A stretch of 64,000 bases of DNA from assembly GCF_000568255.1 (NCBI RefSeq), contig NZ_KK037166.1:10253935-10317934 (forward strand), read 5' to 3'. How positions within the stretch are numbered: position 1 is the stretch's first letter; the number at the start of each line of letters is the position of its first letter. This document shows, piece after piece, positions 42,427 through 52,376 of this stretch. The stretch comes from Kutzneria sp. 744 (GTDB lineage Bacteria > Actinomycetota > Actinomycetes > Mycobacteriales > Pseudonocardiaceae). Below the pieces are notes generated by a model that made no database searches, was not told the origin of the DNA, and was given only the letters and a program-made list of their open reading frames with translations. The position numbers were made by a program, and so were the translations under genes.

Positions 42427-43683
42427 GTGTCGACGAAGGAATCCGGCAACGCCAGGGTGAGACTGGGAAGTCGCTTCCACCGACTCTTCGGCGCCACGCT
42501 CGTGTCGGCCATCGGCACCGGCATGCACGCTGCCGCATTGCCCCTGCTGGTCCTGCGGAGCACCAGCAGCCCGATGGCGTTGAGCTTCGTGGTCATGGCC
42601 GCCGAGATTCCCTGGGTGCTGCTGTCGCTGCACGCCGGTGTGGTGGTGGACCGGCTGGACCGCCGGCGGGTGATGGTGTGGGCCGACCTGGGCCGGTTCG
42701 TCGTCATGGTCACTCTCGCGGTGCTGATCCTGACCGCGCGGGTAGACCTGGTATGGCTGGTGCTCGCGGCGTTCCTGCTGGGCATCGGCCAGGTCTTCTT
42801 CGACCTCGCCGCTCAGTCGGCCATTCCCGACTTCGTGTCGCGGGATCCGCGGAGCCTGGCCACGGCGAACGGGCGGATCGCCGCGGCGGAGAGCAACGGT
42901 GAGGACTTCGTGGGGCCTCCGCTCGGCTCCGCGCTGTTCGGCGTGTGGAACTTCCTGCCGTTCGCCGGCAACGCTCTCTCGTTCGCCGCCAGCGGCCTGT
43001 TGATCTTCTCGATTCGGACGGACGCCAAGCCGAAAGAGACGCCCGACGCTTCGCGTAAGGGTGTGCGGAGCGACATCGTCGAGGGCATTCGGTGGTTGTT
43101 CGGCAACCGGACCCTGCGGGCGCTGGCCACGGTTTCCTGTCTCGGCAACGTGGCCGTCACCGCTCAGTTCGCGATGCTCGCGCTGTTGGCCAAGGAGGTC
43201 CTGGGACTTCCGGATTTCGGTTTCGGTCTGTTGCTGACGGCCACCACGGTCGGCGCGACGGTCGGGGGATTGGCCGCCGCGGCCGTCAGCAGGCGATTCG
43301 GCCCTGGCGCGGTGATGCTCGCGGGCAAAGCCGGCGTAGGCGCGGCCATTCTGGTTCTCGGACTTGTCGCCAATGTGTGGATTGCGGCCGCGATGATGAT
43401 GGCGACCGGTGCGCTGATGACCGCGGAGAAAGTCGTGGTGAGCACCCTGCGTCAGCAGATCGTGCCTGGTGACCTGCTGGGGAGGGTGCTCTCGTCGAGC
43501 AGACTGGTGGTAATGGCCGGGGGACCGGTCGGTGCGGGACTCGGCGGCATTCTCGCCAGCTTGTTCGCCGTCCAGGTCTCGTATGTCGCCGCTGGTGTTT
43601 TTCTCATTCTGGTCACGCTGGTCTTCTATCCCGTGCTGAACAATCGTGCTCTGGCCAGCGCTACGGATGAGTCGGCCGGGTAA
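42427..43683 (+). CDS. MFS transporter
   Basis: This 418-residue protein starts at GTG 42427, ten bases after GGAGG. It has about twelve hydrophobic segments and the motif GVVVDRLDRRRVMVWADL between helices 2 and 3. NGRIAAAESNGEDFVGPPLG and a loop with RSDIVEGIRWLFGNRTLRAL match the EntS/DUF894 exporter branch, as do the two other MFS genes at 13182 and 50903. No biosynthetic partner is adjacent. Confidence 0.88.
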   Translation: MSTKESGNARVRLGSRFHRLFGATLVSAIGTGMHAAALPLLVLRSTSSPMALSFVVMAAEIPWVLLSLHAGVVVDRLDRRRVMVWADLGRFVVMVTLAVLILTARVDLVWLVLAAFLLGIGQVFFDLAAQSAIPDFVSRDPRSLATANGRIAAAESNGEDFVGPPLGSALFGVWNFLPFAGNALSFAASGLLIFSIRTDAKPKETPDASRKGVRSDIVEGIRWLFGNRTLRALATVSCLGNVAVTAQFAMLALLAKEVLGLPDFGFGLLLTATTVGATVGGLAAAAVSRRFGPGAVMLAGKAGVGAAILVLGLVANVWIAAAMMMATGALMTAEKVVVSTLRQQIVPGDLLGRVLSSSRLVVMAGGPVGAGLGGILASLFAVQVSYVAAGVFLILVTLVFYPVLNNRALASATDESAG

Positions 43684-43759
43684 ACGAGAAAATCCGCGAC
43701 GTCGACCGGTTCGTCGTCGACGGCGAGCGATCGGTGGAGCTTGCCGAGCTGGGCAGCGT

Positions 43760-44584
43760 TCAGTGGTCGGCGGACTGCGCGGCGGCGGCGAGCGGTTCGA
43801 GCGTCGTGATCAGCTCGTCGAGGTCGTCCGTGCTGAGCACGTCGTAGGCCGGCGCCGCCAGCTCGTCGGTGAGGGCCTCGATGCGCTCCTTGATCTCCCG
43901 GCCGGCGGTGGTGAAGCCGCCGGCGGCGTTCACGAGGCCGCGGGCGCGCAGGCCGTCGACGACGGCGCCCAGCTGCGCTGCGGGCAGGTGGTGGATGCGG
44001 CCGAACTCCTCCGCCCGCATGCCGAGGGAGAGGGCGAGCAGGACGTGGGCCTCGGTGCCGCCGATGCCGTGGGCGAGCAGGACGGCGTTGTGGCCGTCCC
44101 CGCGGTGCTCCCGCAGCAGCGTCGCCGCGTGCCAGAGCCTGGCCACCGGCTCCTCGGGCACATCGAGCGCCCGGAGTCCGGCGTACAGCGCCCGGCCGTC
44201 GGTCGGCGCGCTGACCGCAGCTCGGACGGCAATGTCGGCGGCCCGCGCCAGATCGGGGGAGTCGGCCAGCTCCCCGAGCCTGTGCCGCAGCGCGGCGGTG
44301 CTGCCCTGCTCGCGCAGGGCGATCGCCTCCTGCGGGGTGACCTTCCCCCAGACCCACGGGATGTGGCGCGCCACCTCGCCGTCGGCGAAGTTGTAGAAGA
44401 CCGCGTGCACCACCTCGGCCGGCGCCAGACCCAGCGGAGCGGCGCGGCCGGCGAAATAGCAGTCCCAGAAGTTGCGCATGCCCACGGCCAGGAACGGCTC
44501 GTTCGCGGCCTCGGAGTAGGAGACGGTGGCGATCGGCTCGATGAGCTCGAACATGCGGTGGACCTTGGCCTGCGGGTGCGACAT
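43760..44584 (-). CDS. SCO6745/SalK-type helical protein
   Basis: This 274-residue all-helical protein starts at ATG 44584 behind GGAGAG. It begins VHRMFELIEPIATVSYSEAANEPFLAVGMRNFWDCYFAGRAAPLG, characteristic of the SCO6745 family, and ends with a winged-helix-like region (VVDGLRARGLVNAAGGFTTAGREIKERIEALTDELAAPAY). Similar proteins are annotated as SalK. Biochemical role is unknown; a MarR-like C-terminus suggests ligand-responsive regulation. Confidence 0.65.
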   Translation of the reverse strand: MSHPQAKVHRMFELIEPIATVSYSEAANEPFLAVGMRNFWDCYFAGRAAPLGLAPAEVVHAVFYNFADGEVARHIPWVWGKVTPQEAIALREQGSTAALRHRLGELADSPDLARAADIAVRAAVSAPTDGRALYAGLRALDVPEEPVARLWHAATLLREHRGDGHNAVLLAHGIGGTEAHVLLALSLGMRAEEFGRIHHLPAAQLGAVVDGLRARGLVNAAGGFTTAGREIKERIEALTDELAAPAYDVLSTDDLDELITTLEPLAAAAQSADH

Positions 44585-44740
44585 CGGTCTCTCCTGTGGG
44601 TCGTGACGGCGCCCCGGCGGGTGCTGTCTCACCTGTGCGACGAACGAGACGGCCCGGATTCGACAACCCCGGCCGGTTCTTTCTGGGCAGCGTCGTGCGG
44701 GCCTTGTGACGCCACATGCATCAGCACGGCGATGACCGCG

Positions 44741-45403
44741 TCATTCGGGTGCCATGGCAGTTCGTCGGGCGCGTTCGCGTACATCGGGGTCGGCGTGTTC
44801 GCGCAGCTCCAGCACGAGATCACGCCACGGCGCCGGCCAGCCCGCGTACTGGCCGGCCAGGTTGGAGATGCCGGCGGCCAGCAGCGCACCGGCGGCCGTC
44901 GTCGAAAGGTCGCGGGCGGTGGACAGCAACGACGGACGTCCCGGATCGTGCGCGGCCAGCCAGTTCTCCACCCGGTCGGTGACGCACCACGCCAGCACCG
45001 GCCGATCCGCGAGCGTGGCGATCCGTCGCAACGCCGGCAGTAGGTCGCCCCGTTTGGGCAGCGCGGCCACGGCCAGCGTGAGCCCGTCGGTTCGGTGGTC
45101 CGTAGTGGAGACCAGCGCCTCGGACAGCGCTTCCGCCGCACCGCGCAGGGCTTCACCGGACACGTCGACGCGTGCGGCGAGGCCCTTCACCAGGTAGCTC
45201 ACCCGCTGCTGAGCCGGCAGGTCGCGATCAAGATCCATGACGTCGTCCGCGCCGGCCAACGCCGCGACCGCGGCACGTAGAGGCGCGGGGTCGCCGGTGA
45301 CCGCGCAGGCGGTGATCAGCCCGTCGACCGCTGAGCGCCAGGTGGCGGTGTTGTCCAGGTCGTGATCACGGTCGCCAGCGATGCCGCGCCGCCGCGGTCC
45401 CGC
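44741..45403 (-). pseudogene. C-terminal fragment of a HEAT-repeat-like protein
   Basis: The frame is open from 45403 to a stop at 44741 but has no ATG near its start; the first plausible start is TTG 45259. It encodes helical repeat sequence such as WRSAVDGLITACAVTGDPAPLRAAVAALAGADDVMDLDRD and LVLELREHADPDVRERARRTAM. This style matches the neighbouring 829-residue HEAT-like protein, whose gene stops 158 bases upstream inside AT-rich DNA. The simplest view is that both were one gene of about 1,050 codons, split by an insertion. It may instead be a separate decayed gene. Confidence 0.55.
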
Positions 45404-45561
45404 TCAGCGCAAACACTACTTTCAGTTGGCTTAAAACAAGCTTGCTAACCCGACATCCGGCGTTTTTGTAGGCTCAGGGGCACATGAGATGCTTTATGTA
45501 GTAAATGTACCAAGTAGATGAGCGTAATTATCGCGCGACTCGCTTGATAACCGAGAATTCC
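45404..45561. other. AT-rich segment separating the two HEAT-like reading frames
   Basis: About 158 bases have visibly low GC (for example ATGCTTTATGTAGTAAATG near 45490) between two GC-rich coding stretches. No gene, ribosome site or terminal repeats were seen. It introduces a TAG at the end of the upstream frame and a TGA before the downstream one. Confidence 0.5.
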
Positions 45562-48051
45562 CTAGCTGGGGCGGGACTCGCAGGTGAGCCGAGCCACCGT
45601 CCACATGCGATCGTCGTCCAGCACCCACCGCGCCGCCGACTCGATGCTGCGCCGGACATCGCGGTGCAGCTCCGGATCGGCCCACAATGCCGTCAACTCG
45701 TCCACCGCGCCAGGCGTGCGATGCTCGGCGATCAGCCGCACGGCCTCCTTGCGGGAGGTCACCTTTCGGCCGGCGAGCACCGGCCGCAGCGCAGCCAGCA
45801 GCACGTCCGGTGCGACGGCGCGGGCGCAGCGAGTCGCCGCGTACACCGCGACCCGGGCACGATCGGTGTCGGCGTAGCCGAGCAGCTCGCCCAGCACCTG
45901 GTCGGGACGATCGGTCCAGGCCAAGGCGGCCAGGGCGGTTTCGACCACGGCCACCTCGTCGTCGGAGAGGAACGGGCGCACGGCGTCGGCTCCTGCCCCG
46001 GGCAGGCGGCCCAGCCGCCGCACGGCGGCTGTTCGTTCCCAGACAGTCTTTTCCGGTGCGGTCGCCAGGTCGGTCAACAGTTCCGCATAGCGGGCGACCT
46101 GACGGGGCAGCCAGTGCCGCAGCGAGTCGTCGAAGATCGGCACGAGCCGGACGCCGGGATTGACGAACCGGCCATGCACCGGCCCTGCCAGCACGCGATC
46201 CAGCAGATCGGTGCGTCGGCAGCTGATCGCGTCCGCGACCGAGCCGACGGTGATCGTCGACGGGTCGCGGCCGAACACGATCTCGACTCGTTCGGACCGT
46301 GTGGCCGGTGGCGCCAACCACAGGTCGATCGCGCGCCGGACCGTGCTGTCGTCCGCGGCGGTCACGGCCGTGCCGAGGTAGTTCTGTAGGTCCGGCATGG
46401 CCCAGGCGCGTCGCCGCAGGCCCGCGGCCAGTGACAGGGCGAGTTCGTAGCGGTCCACTCGCACGTCGGCGGCGATGCGTGGCCGCAGCACCTGGAACAC
46501 GGTGTGTTCCGCGCCGTGCGGCAGGTTCCGGTCCAGGGCGTGCAGGTTGAGCGTGCGGTTGTGCCCGCCGGCCAGGTCCATGATCCGCAGACCGCAGTCG
46601 AGCACGGGGGATGCGGTCGTCGTCGCGCCGTGTCGGATCAAGCTCATGGCAACGGCTTCCACGGCCTGCCTCGTGGTCCAGGACGCGTCCCTGGCCTCAA
46701 GGGCGTCGGTGGCGATCTTCTCCAGCTGCGACAGGCCGGACTGTGCGAGCAGCCCGGCGGGGATCGCGGCAATCGCCTGTAGTGCGGCGCGGCGGACCGG
46801 ATCCTGCTCGTTGGACAGTCGGGTCAACGACGCCAACGCCTGTCCGAGCGTGCTCGGGTCACGGGTGGCCCTCGCCGCGCCGATCAGCAGCACGTAGGCG
46901 TGCTCACGCTCCGCGGCGACCGAGCGGGCAGTCCGCGCGCGCAGCACCGGTTCGGCCTCCGCCCAGGGCAGCCTGGCGGTGACCTCCAGCAGGGCCCGGG
47001 GGTCGTCGGCCACGATCCGAGTGGTCAGCAGCAGGCGGGCGTGGGCATGCCGCGCCGGCCACGGCAGGAGATCCAACACCGAGGTGGGCAGTCCGGCCGC
47101 GACCATGTCCCGGCCAGCCAGTGCGCCGTCCAACACCGCGGTCCGCCGGCACGGCGGGAGTCGGCGCAGCAGCGTGGTCAGGCGACCATGGTCGCCGATC
47201 GTGGCACGCACCAGTGCGGCCAAGGACGTGTCCGACGCCTGCCGCAATGCCTCGCACAGGCCGCGGCTGGGCTGAAACCGGATCCGCCGATCGGGGTCGG
47301 CGAGGATCGCGGCCACCCGCTCCGGGTCGGCCTTGGCCAGCATGACCAGCCAGCGGCCGGCCCCGGTCGGCAGCCCGGTCACCGGGCCCAGGCGTTCCAC
47401 CAGGTCGAGGACCTGCCCGACATCGTGCCGGGCAAGATCGCCGACCGCCGGGCTGAAGCGCGCCCATACGGTGGCGCGTGCGGTCTCGCCCGCGCCGGTC
47501 AGCCGGCGCCGCAGGTGATCAAGCAGCACGGTCGGATGACGGCGGGCGAGCAGGTCCACGTTCAGTACCGCGAAGTCCAAGTCGGGCAGCAGCGCCCTGA
47601 CGGTGTCCGCGTCGCATGCCGGCAGCACGGCGGCCGCCTCGTGGTCGCCGAACCGCTTGCGCACCGAAGGCATCAGGCCGCTCGCCCAGTCGAGGCTCTC
47701 GCTGCCGCGCATGGCACGGTAGAGGGAGCGCCGCCAGGCCAGCGGCGCGGTCGGCAGCACGGCCGCGATCACGTCGAGGTGCAGGCCCTGCCGTACGCAG
47801 TGGTTCACGGTGGCCTCCGCCACCGCGATGTCGGGCGAGGTCAGGCAGCGCTGCAGATAGGTCTGGTCACCCGCGACGACCGCCATGGTCACGGCCCACA
47901 TGCGGGCGATGCCGGGCTGGGCCTCCAGTTCGGCCAGCAGGGCGGTCAGCGTCGGCGACCCGGCCAGCGAGCGTGCGGTGTCGGCGAGGACTCGCTGGCG
48001 TGCCGGATAGGCCAGTGAGTCGAGTCGGGCCGACAACTCCTCCAGATCCAT
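45562..48051 (-). CDS. Large HEAT-repeat-like helical protein, probably C-terminally truncated
   Basis: This 829-residue protein starts at ATG 48051 (MDLEELSARLDSLAYPARQRVLADTA). It is a continuous alpha-helical solenoid with recurrent patterns such as KTVWERTAAVRRLGRLPGAGADAVRPFL, PVRRAALQAIAAIPAG and SRKEAVRLIAEHRTPGAVDELTALWADPELHRDVRRSIES. It ends abruptly (ARLTCESRPS) exactly where AT-rich DNA begins. HEAT-like giant proteins act as scaffolds; no catalytic motif is seen. Function is unknown. Confidence 0.7.
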   Translation of the reverse strand: MDLEELSARLDSLAYPARQRVLADTARSLAGSPTLTALLAELEAQPGIARMWAVTMAVVAGDQTYLQRCLTSPDIAVAEATVNHCVRQGLHLDVIAAVLPTAPLAWRRSLYRAMRGSESLDWASGLMPSVRKRFGDHEAAAVLPACDADTVRALLPDLDFAVLNVDLLARRHPTVLLDHLRRRLTGAGETARATVWARFSPAVGDLARHDVGQVLDLVERLGPVTGLPTGAGRWLVMLAKADPERVAAILADPDRRIRFQPSRGLCEALRQASDTSLAALVRATIGDHGRLTTLLRRLPPCRRTAVLDGALAGRDMVAAGLPTSVLDLLPWPARHAHARLLLTTRIVADDPRALLEVTARLPWAEAEPVLRARTARSVAAEREHAYVLLIGAARATRDPSTLGQALASLTRLSNEQDPVRRAALQAIAAIPAGLLAQSGLSQLEKIATDALEARDASWTTRQAVEAVAMSLIRHGATTTASPVLDCGLRIMDLAGGHNRTLNLHALDRNLPHGAEHTVFQVLRPRIAADVRVDRYELALSLAAGLRRRAWAMPDLQNYLGTAVTAADDSTVRRAIDLWLAPPATRSERVEIVFGRDPSTITVGSVADAISCRRTDLLDRVLAGPVHGRFVNPGVRLVPIFDDSLRHWLPRQVARYAELLTDLATAPEKTVWERTAAVRRLGRLPGAGADAVRPFLSDDEVAVVETALAALAWTDRPDQVLGELLGYADTDRARVAVYAATRCARAVAPDVLLAALRPVLAGRKVTSRKEAVRLIAEHRTPGAVDELTALWADPELHRDVRRSIESAARWVLDDDRMWTVARLTCESRPS

Positions 48052-48159
48052 GGGCGCAGATTGTTCCCGATCAACGCCCACGCACAACGGGATTTCCCCA
48101 GCTCACCCGCGCGGGATCGACGCGGGTGTCGTTGTCATGGACCTGCGGATCATGCGCGA

Positions 48160-49185
48160 TCAGCAGAGCAGGCCGCAGGCCTCGGTCGGGTCGTCGACGA
48201 CCTTCAGCGCGGGACCGTCCGCGCCGTCGACGATGACGACCAGCTCCTTGCTGTCGGTGGAGAAGGCCAGGCCACGGGCGGCGGTGGCGAAGCCGGCGGC
48301 GGAGGTCTGTGAACCGGCGGCGGCATAGAGAACGGAGCCGTCGGGGGTGACGGCGACGTCGGCGAGGTTGCTGCCGGCGACGGTGCCGGAAGCGCCGGCG
48401 TGCAGCGTGCCGGCGTCCACGGCGAAGACGGCGGTGGTGGACAGGCTCAGCGCGGGCTGGGCGGCGACGACCGGCCCGGCGTCGGCGGTCGGCGACACGA
48501 CCAGCGGCGCGCCCTGGAAAGCGCTGTCCGGGGTTTGGTTCAGGGTGACGGTCGCGGGGCTGGCAGCGGTGTCGATCGGGCCGACGACGATGTCCTCAAG
48601 CGACGACGCGGTGAACACCACGCCGCCGTCCGATGTTCTCGTGCCGCCGGCCAGGTCGTCGGCCAGGCGGCCCGCGCACAAGTAGGTGACGTATCCGGCG
48701 AAGGGGTCACGCACCGCAGGCTGCTGCGCGTCGACCACCGCCTTGGTCCACACGCTGCCGTGATCGGGTTGCCAGGCCGACACCAGTGCCCACAACGCCG
48801 GCTCGGCGATATCGGCCCAGTGCTCGGCCTCCTCCCGCGTCTGGGGCGCGAACTCCAGATAGGCCAGGTTCATCGTGACCTTGCTCCGGCTGCCGGCGGT
48901 GACCTTGAAGCTGACCTCCCCGGCGCCGCGCCGGCCGTTCCAGCCGCGCGCCGAGTAGCCCGTCTGCGGGGGCTTCGCCTCGCTGGCCCGGATCACCGAC
49001 AGCGCGAACTCCGGGTCGTCGAGCGGGTGGAGGTCCACCCCGCCCTGGTCGTTCTCCTGCGGCCAGACCCAGCGGCCCAGCAGGTCGCCGTCGACGGCGG
49101 CCAGCGCGCGCAGCGCGGCCAGCAACCGGTCGGTCACCTCTTGCGCGGATTCCTCACGTGGTCCCCACATGACCCGCACCAGCAC
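48160..49185 (-). CDS. Imm52-like immunity protein fused to an unrelated C-terminal segment
   Basis: Of 341 residues, about 1-195 match the Imm52 immunity pattern: MLVRVMWGPREESAQEVTDRLLAAL, NGRRGAGEVSFKVTAGS and WADIAEPALWALVSAWQPDHGSVWT. Residues about 200-341 have a different character: Ala/Thr/Val-rich repeats (VVSPTADAGPVV, NLADVAVTPDGSVLYAAAGS, GLAFSTDSKELVVIV) resembling a YncE-type beta-propeller tail that ends CGLLC. The join is in frame and looks like a rearrangement. The gene lies directly downstream of the RHS toxin fragment, where its cognate immunity protein is expected. Confidence 0.65.
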   Translation of the reverse strand: MLVRVMWGPREESAQEVTDRLLAALRALAAVDGDLLGRWVWPQENDQGGVDLHPLDDPEFALSVIRASEAKPPQTGYSARGWNGRRGAGEVSFKVTAGSRSKVTMNLAYLEFAPQTREEAEHWADIAEPALWALVSAWQPDHGSVWTKAVVDAQQPAVRDPFAGYVTYLCAGRLADDLAGGTRTSDGGVVFTASSLEDIVVGPIDTAASPATVTLNQTPDSAFQGAPLVVSPTADAGPVVAAQPALSLSTTAVFAVDAGTLHAGASGTVAGSNLADVAVTPDGSVLYAAAGSQTSAAGFATAARGLAFSTDSKELVVIVDGADGPALKVVDDPTEACGLLC

Positions 49186-49256
49186 GTGCTCACCGAATCA
49201 TGGGCAGACCCTAACCGGATATCGATGCCCTCCTGGCGGAGCGAGTCGCTGAGCGC

Positions 49257-50711
49257 CTACTGCAGCTTCGGGTCCGACACCCGCCACTCGACCGGGTTCC
49301 CGTCGGCGGCCTCCAGCTGGCGGCGCGCTTCCCCGATCAGCTTGTCGTAGCCGGACTCGGTCTCGCCCTTCTTGGTGACGTTCTTGAACCACCACTGCCA
49401 GTTGCCGTTCTTGTCCAGGAAGGAGCCGTAGTTGTCCTTGGCCTCCAACAGGGTTCCGTTGTCGTAGCCGTCGAAGTCGACGCCGTTGACCCGGTACTCG
49501 TTGCCCTGCTCGACGCCGGTCGCCTTCTCCTGGTAGGCCGTGGATCCCGGGCTGCCACCCCGGTTGATCTTGACCCAGCTGCCCGGCCCGTTGTCGGTCG
49601 CGCCGGCCTGCGGTGTGCGCAGGCCGCTGCCCGACGAGGAACTGCTGCTGCTGCTGGAGCTTGAGCTGCTGGTCGAGTGCATCTGGCTGATGCCCTCGCC
49701 GATCGCCGCGGCCCCGACGCCCGCCAGCGCGATGCCGGTCGCCGCGCCCAACGCCCCGACCGCCGCCAGCGGCGCACCGGCGAGGCACCCGATGCCGGTC
49801 AGGCACAGGCCGCCACCGATCACGTCCAGGCTGAGGCTGGCGCCGGTGAGCAGGCCGCCGCCGATCACGCCCAGCGCTGTCTCGCCGATCGCGTGTGCGT
49901 TGCCGGAGATCCAGTTGCCGGCGTCGCTGGCCACGTCGCAGGCACCCTGCAGCCAGTCCCAGCAGTGGCCGTTGAGCTCCACGTTGCTGATCGGGTTGCC
50001 GCCGCCGAAGGCGTACCGGTTCATCGTCCACGGGTCGGTGGTCATGCCCAGGTCGGACAGCGCCCCCTTGTACATGTCCGGCTTGTCGACGCCGGTGGTC
50101 TGCTTGTCGTCGGTCTGGCCGTACGCGGTGTAGCCGTACGTGGCGCGGGTGTCGCCCTTCTCGTCGGTCAGGGTCTCGACGTCGGAGTGGGCGTTGTAGC
50201 CGTAGTAGGACGCCTCCTGCTGGTCGTCGTCCTTGTACGTCACCTGCGACAGGTGCTGGCCGCTCGGCCCGTACAGGTGCGCGACGGTGACCTTGCCGCC
50301 GACGGACTCGGTCTGGATGTCGTCGGTCAGCCCGCGGTAGGCGAGGTCGGTCTCCTTGCCGCCGTCCTCGGTCCGGCTGACCTGCCGGTCCATCGGGTCG
50401 TAGGCGTACTTCGTGGTCGTGGTGGAACCGCTGCGCTGCAGCTTCCGATTCTGCACGGTGTGGTCGAAGCCGTCGTAGGTGTACTTGGCGATGAGCGTGT
50501 CGCCGGTGGTGATGGTGCGCAGCCGGCCGTACGGGTCGTAGTCGTAGTCGTCGGTGACGCCCTGCGAGCTGGCGGAGACCAGCCGGTTGCGGTCGTAGTG
50601 GAAGCTCGTGTCGACCCCGCCGTGCCTCGCCTGGCGCCATACGACGGTGATCTTGCCTGTCGTGCCGCCGTTCGGGTGGTGTGGCGCGCAGGCGCCGCGT
50701 CGAAGTGCTTG
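49257..50711 (-). pseudogene. Truncated RHS-repeat polymorphic toxin with Tox-REase-5-like C-terminus
   Basis: The frame is open from 50711 to the stop at 49257 (about 484 codons) but begins mid-repeat after a TGA, so the large N-terminal export and shell region is missing. YD repeats are clear (YDYDPYGRLRTITTG, YAYDPMDRQVSRTEDGGKE, SYYGYNAHSDVETLTDEKG). The RHS core is ATYGYTAYGQTD followed by MNRYAFGGGNPIS. After a glycine/alanine-rich hydrophobic stretch and a poly-Ser tract of 15 residues comes a toxin domain with YQEKATGV, EYRVNGVDFDGYDNGTLLEAKDNY and EARRQLEAADGNPVEW, a restriction-endonuclease-fold (Tox-REase-5) pattern with D...ExK. An in-frame GTG could still express the tip. Confidence 0.7.
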
Positions 50712-50902
50712 TCAGGGCAAGGATGTCTTACCGGCGATCGACTGATCGATCCGAGCACTCGTCAACTGTCCTCTGTGGAGCGTGCTGCGGTCCAGCGGGG
50801 AGTTCAAGGCGGCCTTCATCAATCCCAGGCGCGGCTGCTCCAGGACAAGCGCCGGGATCTCCACGACGACAGCTGAGGGACGACGGAACCAGCCGGCTGC
50901 CA

Positions 50903-52159
50903 TCAGATCGGGCGGGGGGAGCGTGTCGGGTGTGGCGCGGCCGGGCGCAGGTCGCGGACGGCGGGCACGGAGACCAGGACCGCGCATCCGGCGGCCCCGA
51001 ACAGGCCGGCCGCAAGCAGCACGGCACTGGCCCCGACGGCGTCGCTGATCGGCCCGGCGATGGCGCGGCCGAGGGGGTTGAGCACCATCGAGCCGGTGAT
51101 CTCGTAGGCGGAGACCCGGCTGAGAACGGACCGTGGGACATGTGACTGCACCGCGGTCGACCACATCACCGCCCAGTAGGAGCGGCCGCCGCCGGCGATG
51201 AGCATGCCGGCGGCCACCCAGCCGACTGGGGCACCCAGGGCGATCAGCGCAAACTGCGGCACGTACGCGAACAGTGCCAGCGCGCCGGCCAGCAGTGGCC
51301 GGCTGGGGGAGCGGCGCAGGGCCAACGCGCCGCCGGCGACCGCGCCGGCGCCGAACACGGCCACCAGCAGGCCATAGGCGGAGACGCCGTGCGTCTCGGC
51401 CAGCACGGTGGCGCTGAGCACGGTGTACGGCCCGAACATGCTCAGGCCGAGTAGCGCGAACACCACGATCACCACCCACAGCCACTGGCGGGAGGCGAAC
51501 TCCCGCCAGCCCGCACGCAGGTCCTTCAGCATCGAGGGCCGGCCGCCCGTCGTGGTGCGGCCCGATATCCGGACGGCGGCCAACAGTAGGCCGCTGGCCA
51601 GGAAGGTGGCCGCGTTCGCGGCGACCACCACCGCCGGCTGGGCGAACGCGAGCAGCAGTCCGGCCAGCGCGGGCCCGCCCATCACGGTCATCGACTCGGA
51701 GATCCGCAGTAGCGCGTTGGCCTGTCGCAGGCGGCCGGGGGCGACCTCGGTGACCATGCTGGCCATACCGGGCTGGAAGGCCGCGGTGGCCAGGCCGCAC
51801 ACGGCCTGCAACACCAGGATGAGCCACAGATCCGGCCGCCCGACCAGCAGCGCGAAGGCCAGCCCGCCCTGTGCCGCCAGCCGCGTCGCGTCCGCGACCA
51901 GCATCAACGGCTTCGGCCGGAAGCGGTCAGCCAGTGCGCCCCCGACAAGCATGAACGCCACCATCGGCGCGAGGTTCGCGGCCAGCACCAGGCCGATGCC
52001 GCTGGCCCCGTACCCGATGGCCAACATCGCCGCGGTGATCGCGACCGGGAACATCATGTCGCCGCACAGCGACACCGTCCTGGCGAGAAAGTAGCGGCGG
52101 AAGTTCTTCTCGGCCAACAGGATGGACCGGCTGCGCGCCTCCGAGGACTGCCTGGACAC
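50903..52159 (-). CDS. MFS transporter
   Basis: This 418-residue protein has about twelve membrane segments and opens AEKNFRRYFLARTVSLCGDMMFPVAITAAML, typical of the DUF894/EntS-like exporters. The inter-helix motif GGALADRFRPKPLMLVAD is present. It follows the truncated RHS gene and may have arrived independently. Substrate is unknown. Confidence 0.88.
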   Translation of the reverse strand: MSRQSSEARSRSILLAEKNFRRYFLARTVSLCGDMMFPVAITAAMLAIGYGASGIGLVLAANLAPMVAFMLVGGALADRFRPKPLMLVADATRLAAQGGLAFALLVGRPDLWLILVLQAVCGLATAAFQPGMASMVTEVAPGRLRQANALLRISESMTVMGGPALAGLLLAFAQPAVVVAANAATFLASGLLLAAVRISGRTTTGGRPSMLKDLRAGWREFASRQWLWVVIVVFALLGLSMFGPYTVLSATVLAETHGVSAYGLLVAVFGAGAVAGGALALRRSPSRPLLAGALALFAYVPQFALIALGAPVGWVAAGMLIAGGGRSYWAVMWSTAVQSHVPRSVLSRVSAYEITGSMVLNPLGRAIAGPISDAVGASAVLLAAGLFGAAGCAVLVSVPAVRDLRPAAPHPTRSPRPI

Positions 52160-52376
52160 CGCTACTCCGTTCTGTGCGTCGCGCCCGGCGGGCCTTGATC
52201 GGCGTGGCCGGCGCGGCGCCGGAATGGGTCACGGTGGCGCCCAAGGCCGCCCGCTGCTCGCGGAGAACCTGGTTCTCCAGAGCGAGTTCGGTGACAGCAT
52301 CGGCGTAGAGGGTAATCAGTTGTTCCAGGGTTGCGCACTGTTTTTTCAGTGCGGGGCTCGACGTGCGTGCCGAGTG
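52160..52376 (-). pseudogene. Fragment resembling a TnpC/DUF6262-type coiled-coil transposition protein
   Basis: A frame opened by a TGA at 52377-52379 encodes LKKQCATLEQLITLYADAVTELALENQVLREQRAAL followed by a basic Pro/Ala tail. The heptad pattern with LxxEN.xLREQ resembles the small coiled-coil third protein of Tn554-like tyrosine-recombinase modules. The 5' end is absent and no recombinase genes are near. Assignment is tentative. Confidence 0.3.

Noticed and set aside
49600-49680. Poly-Ser coding tract as a frameshifted region or microsatellite artefact
   Set aside because: The tract is in frame and joins the RHS core to a recognisable toxin tip; linkers of this kind are common in polymorphic toxins.
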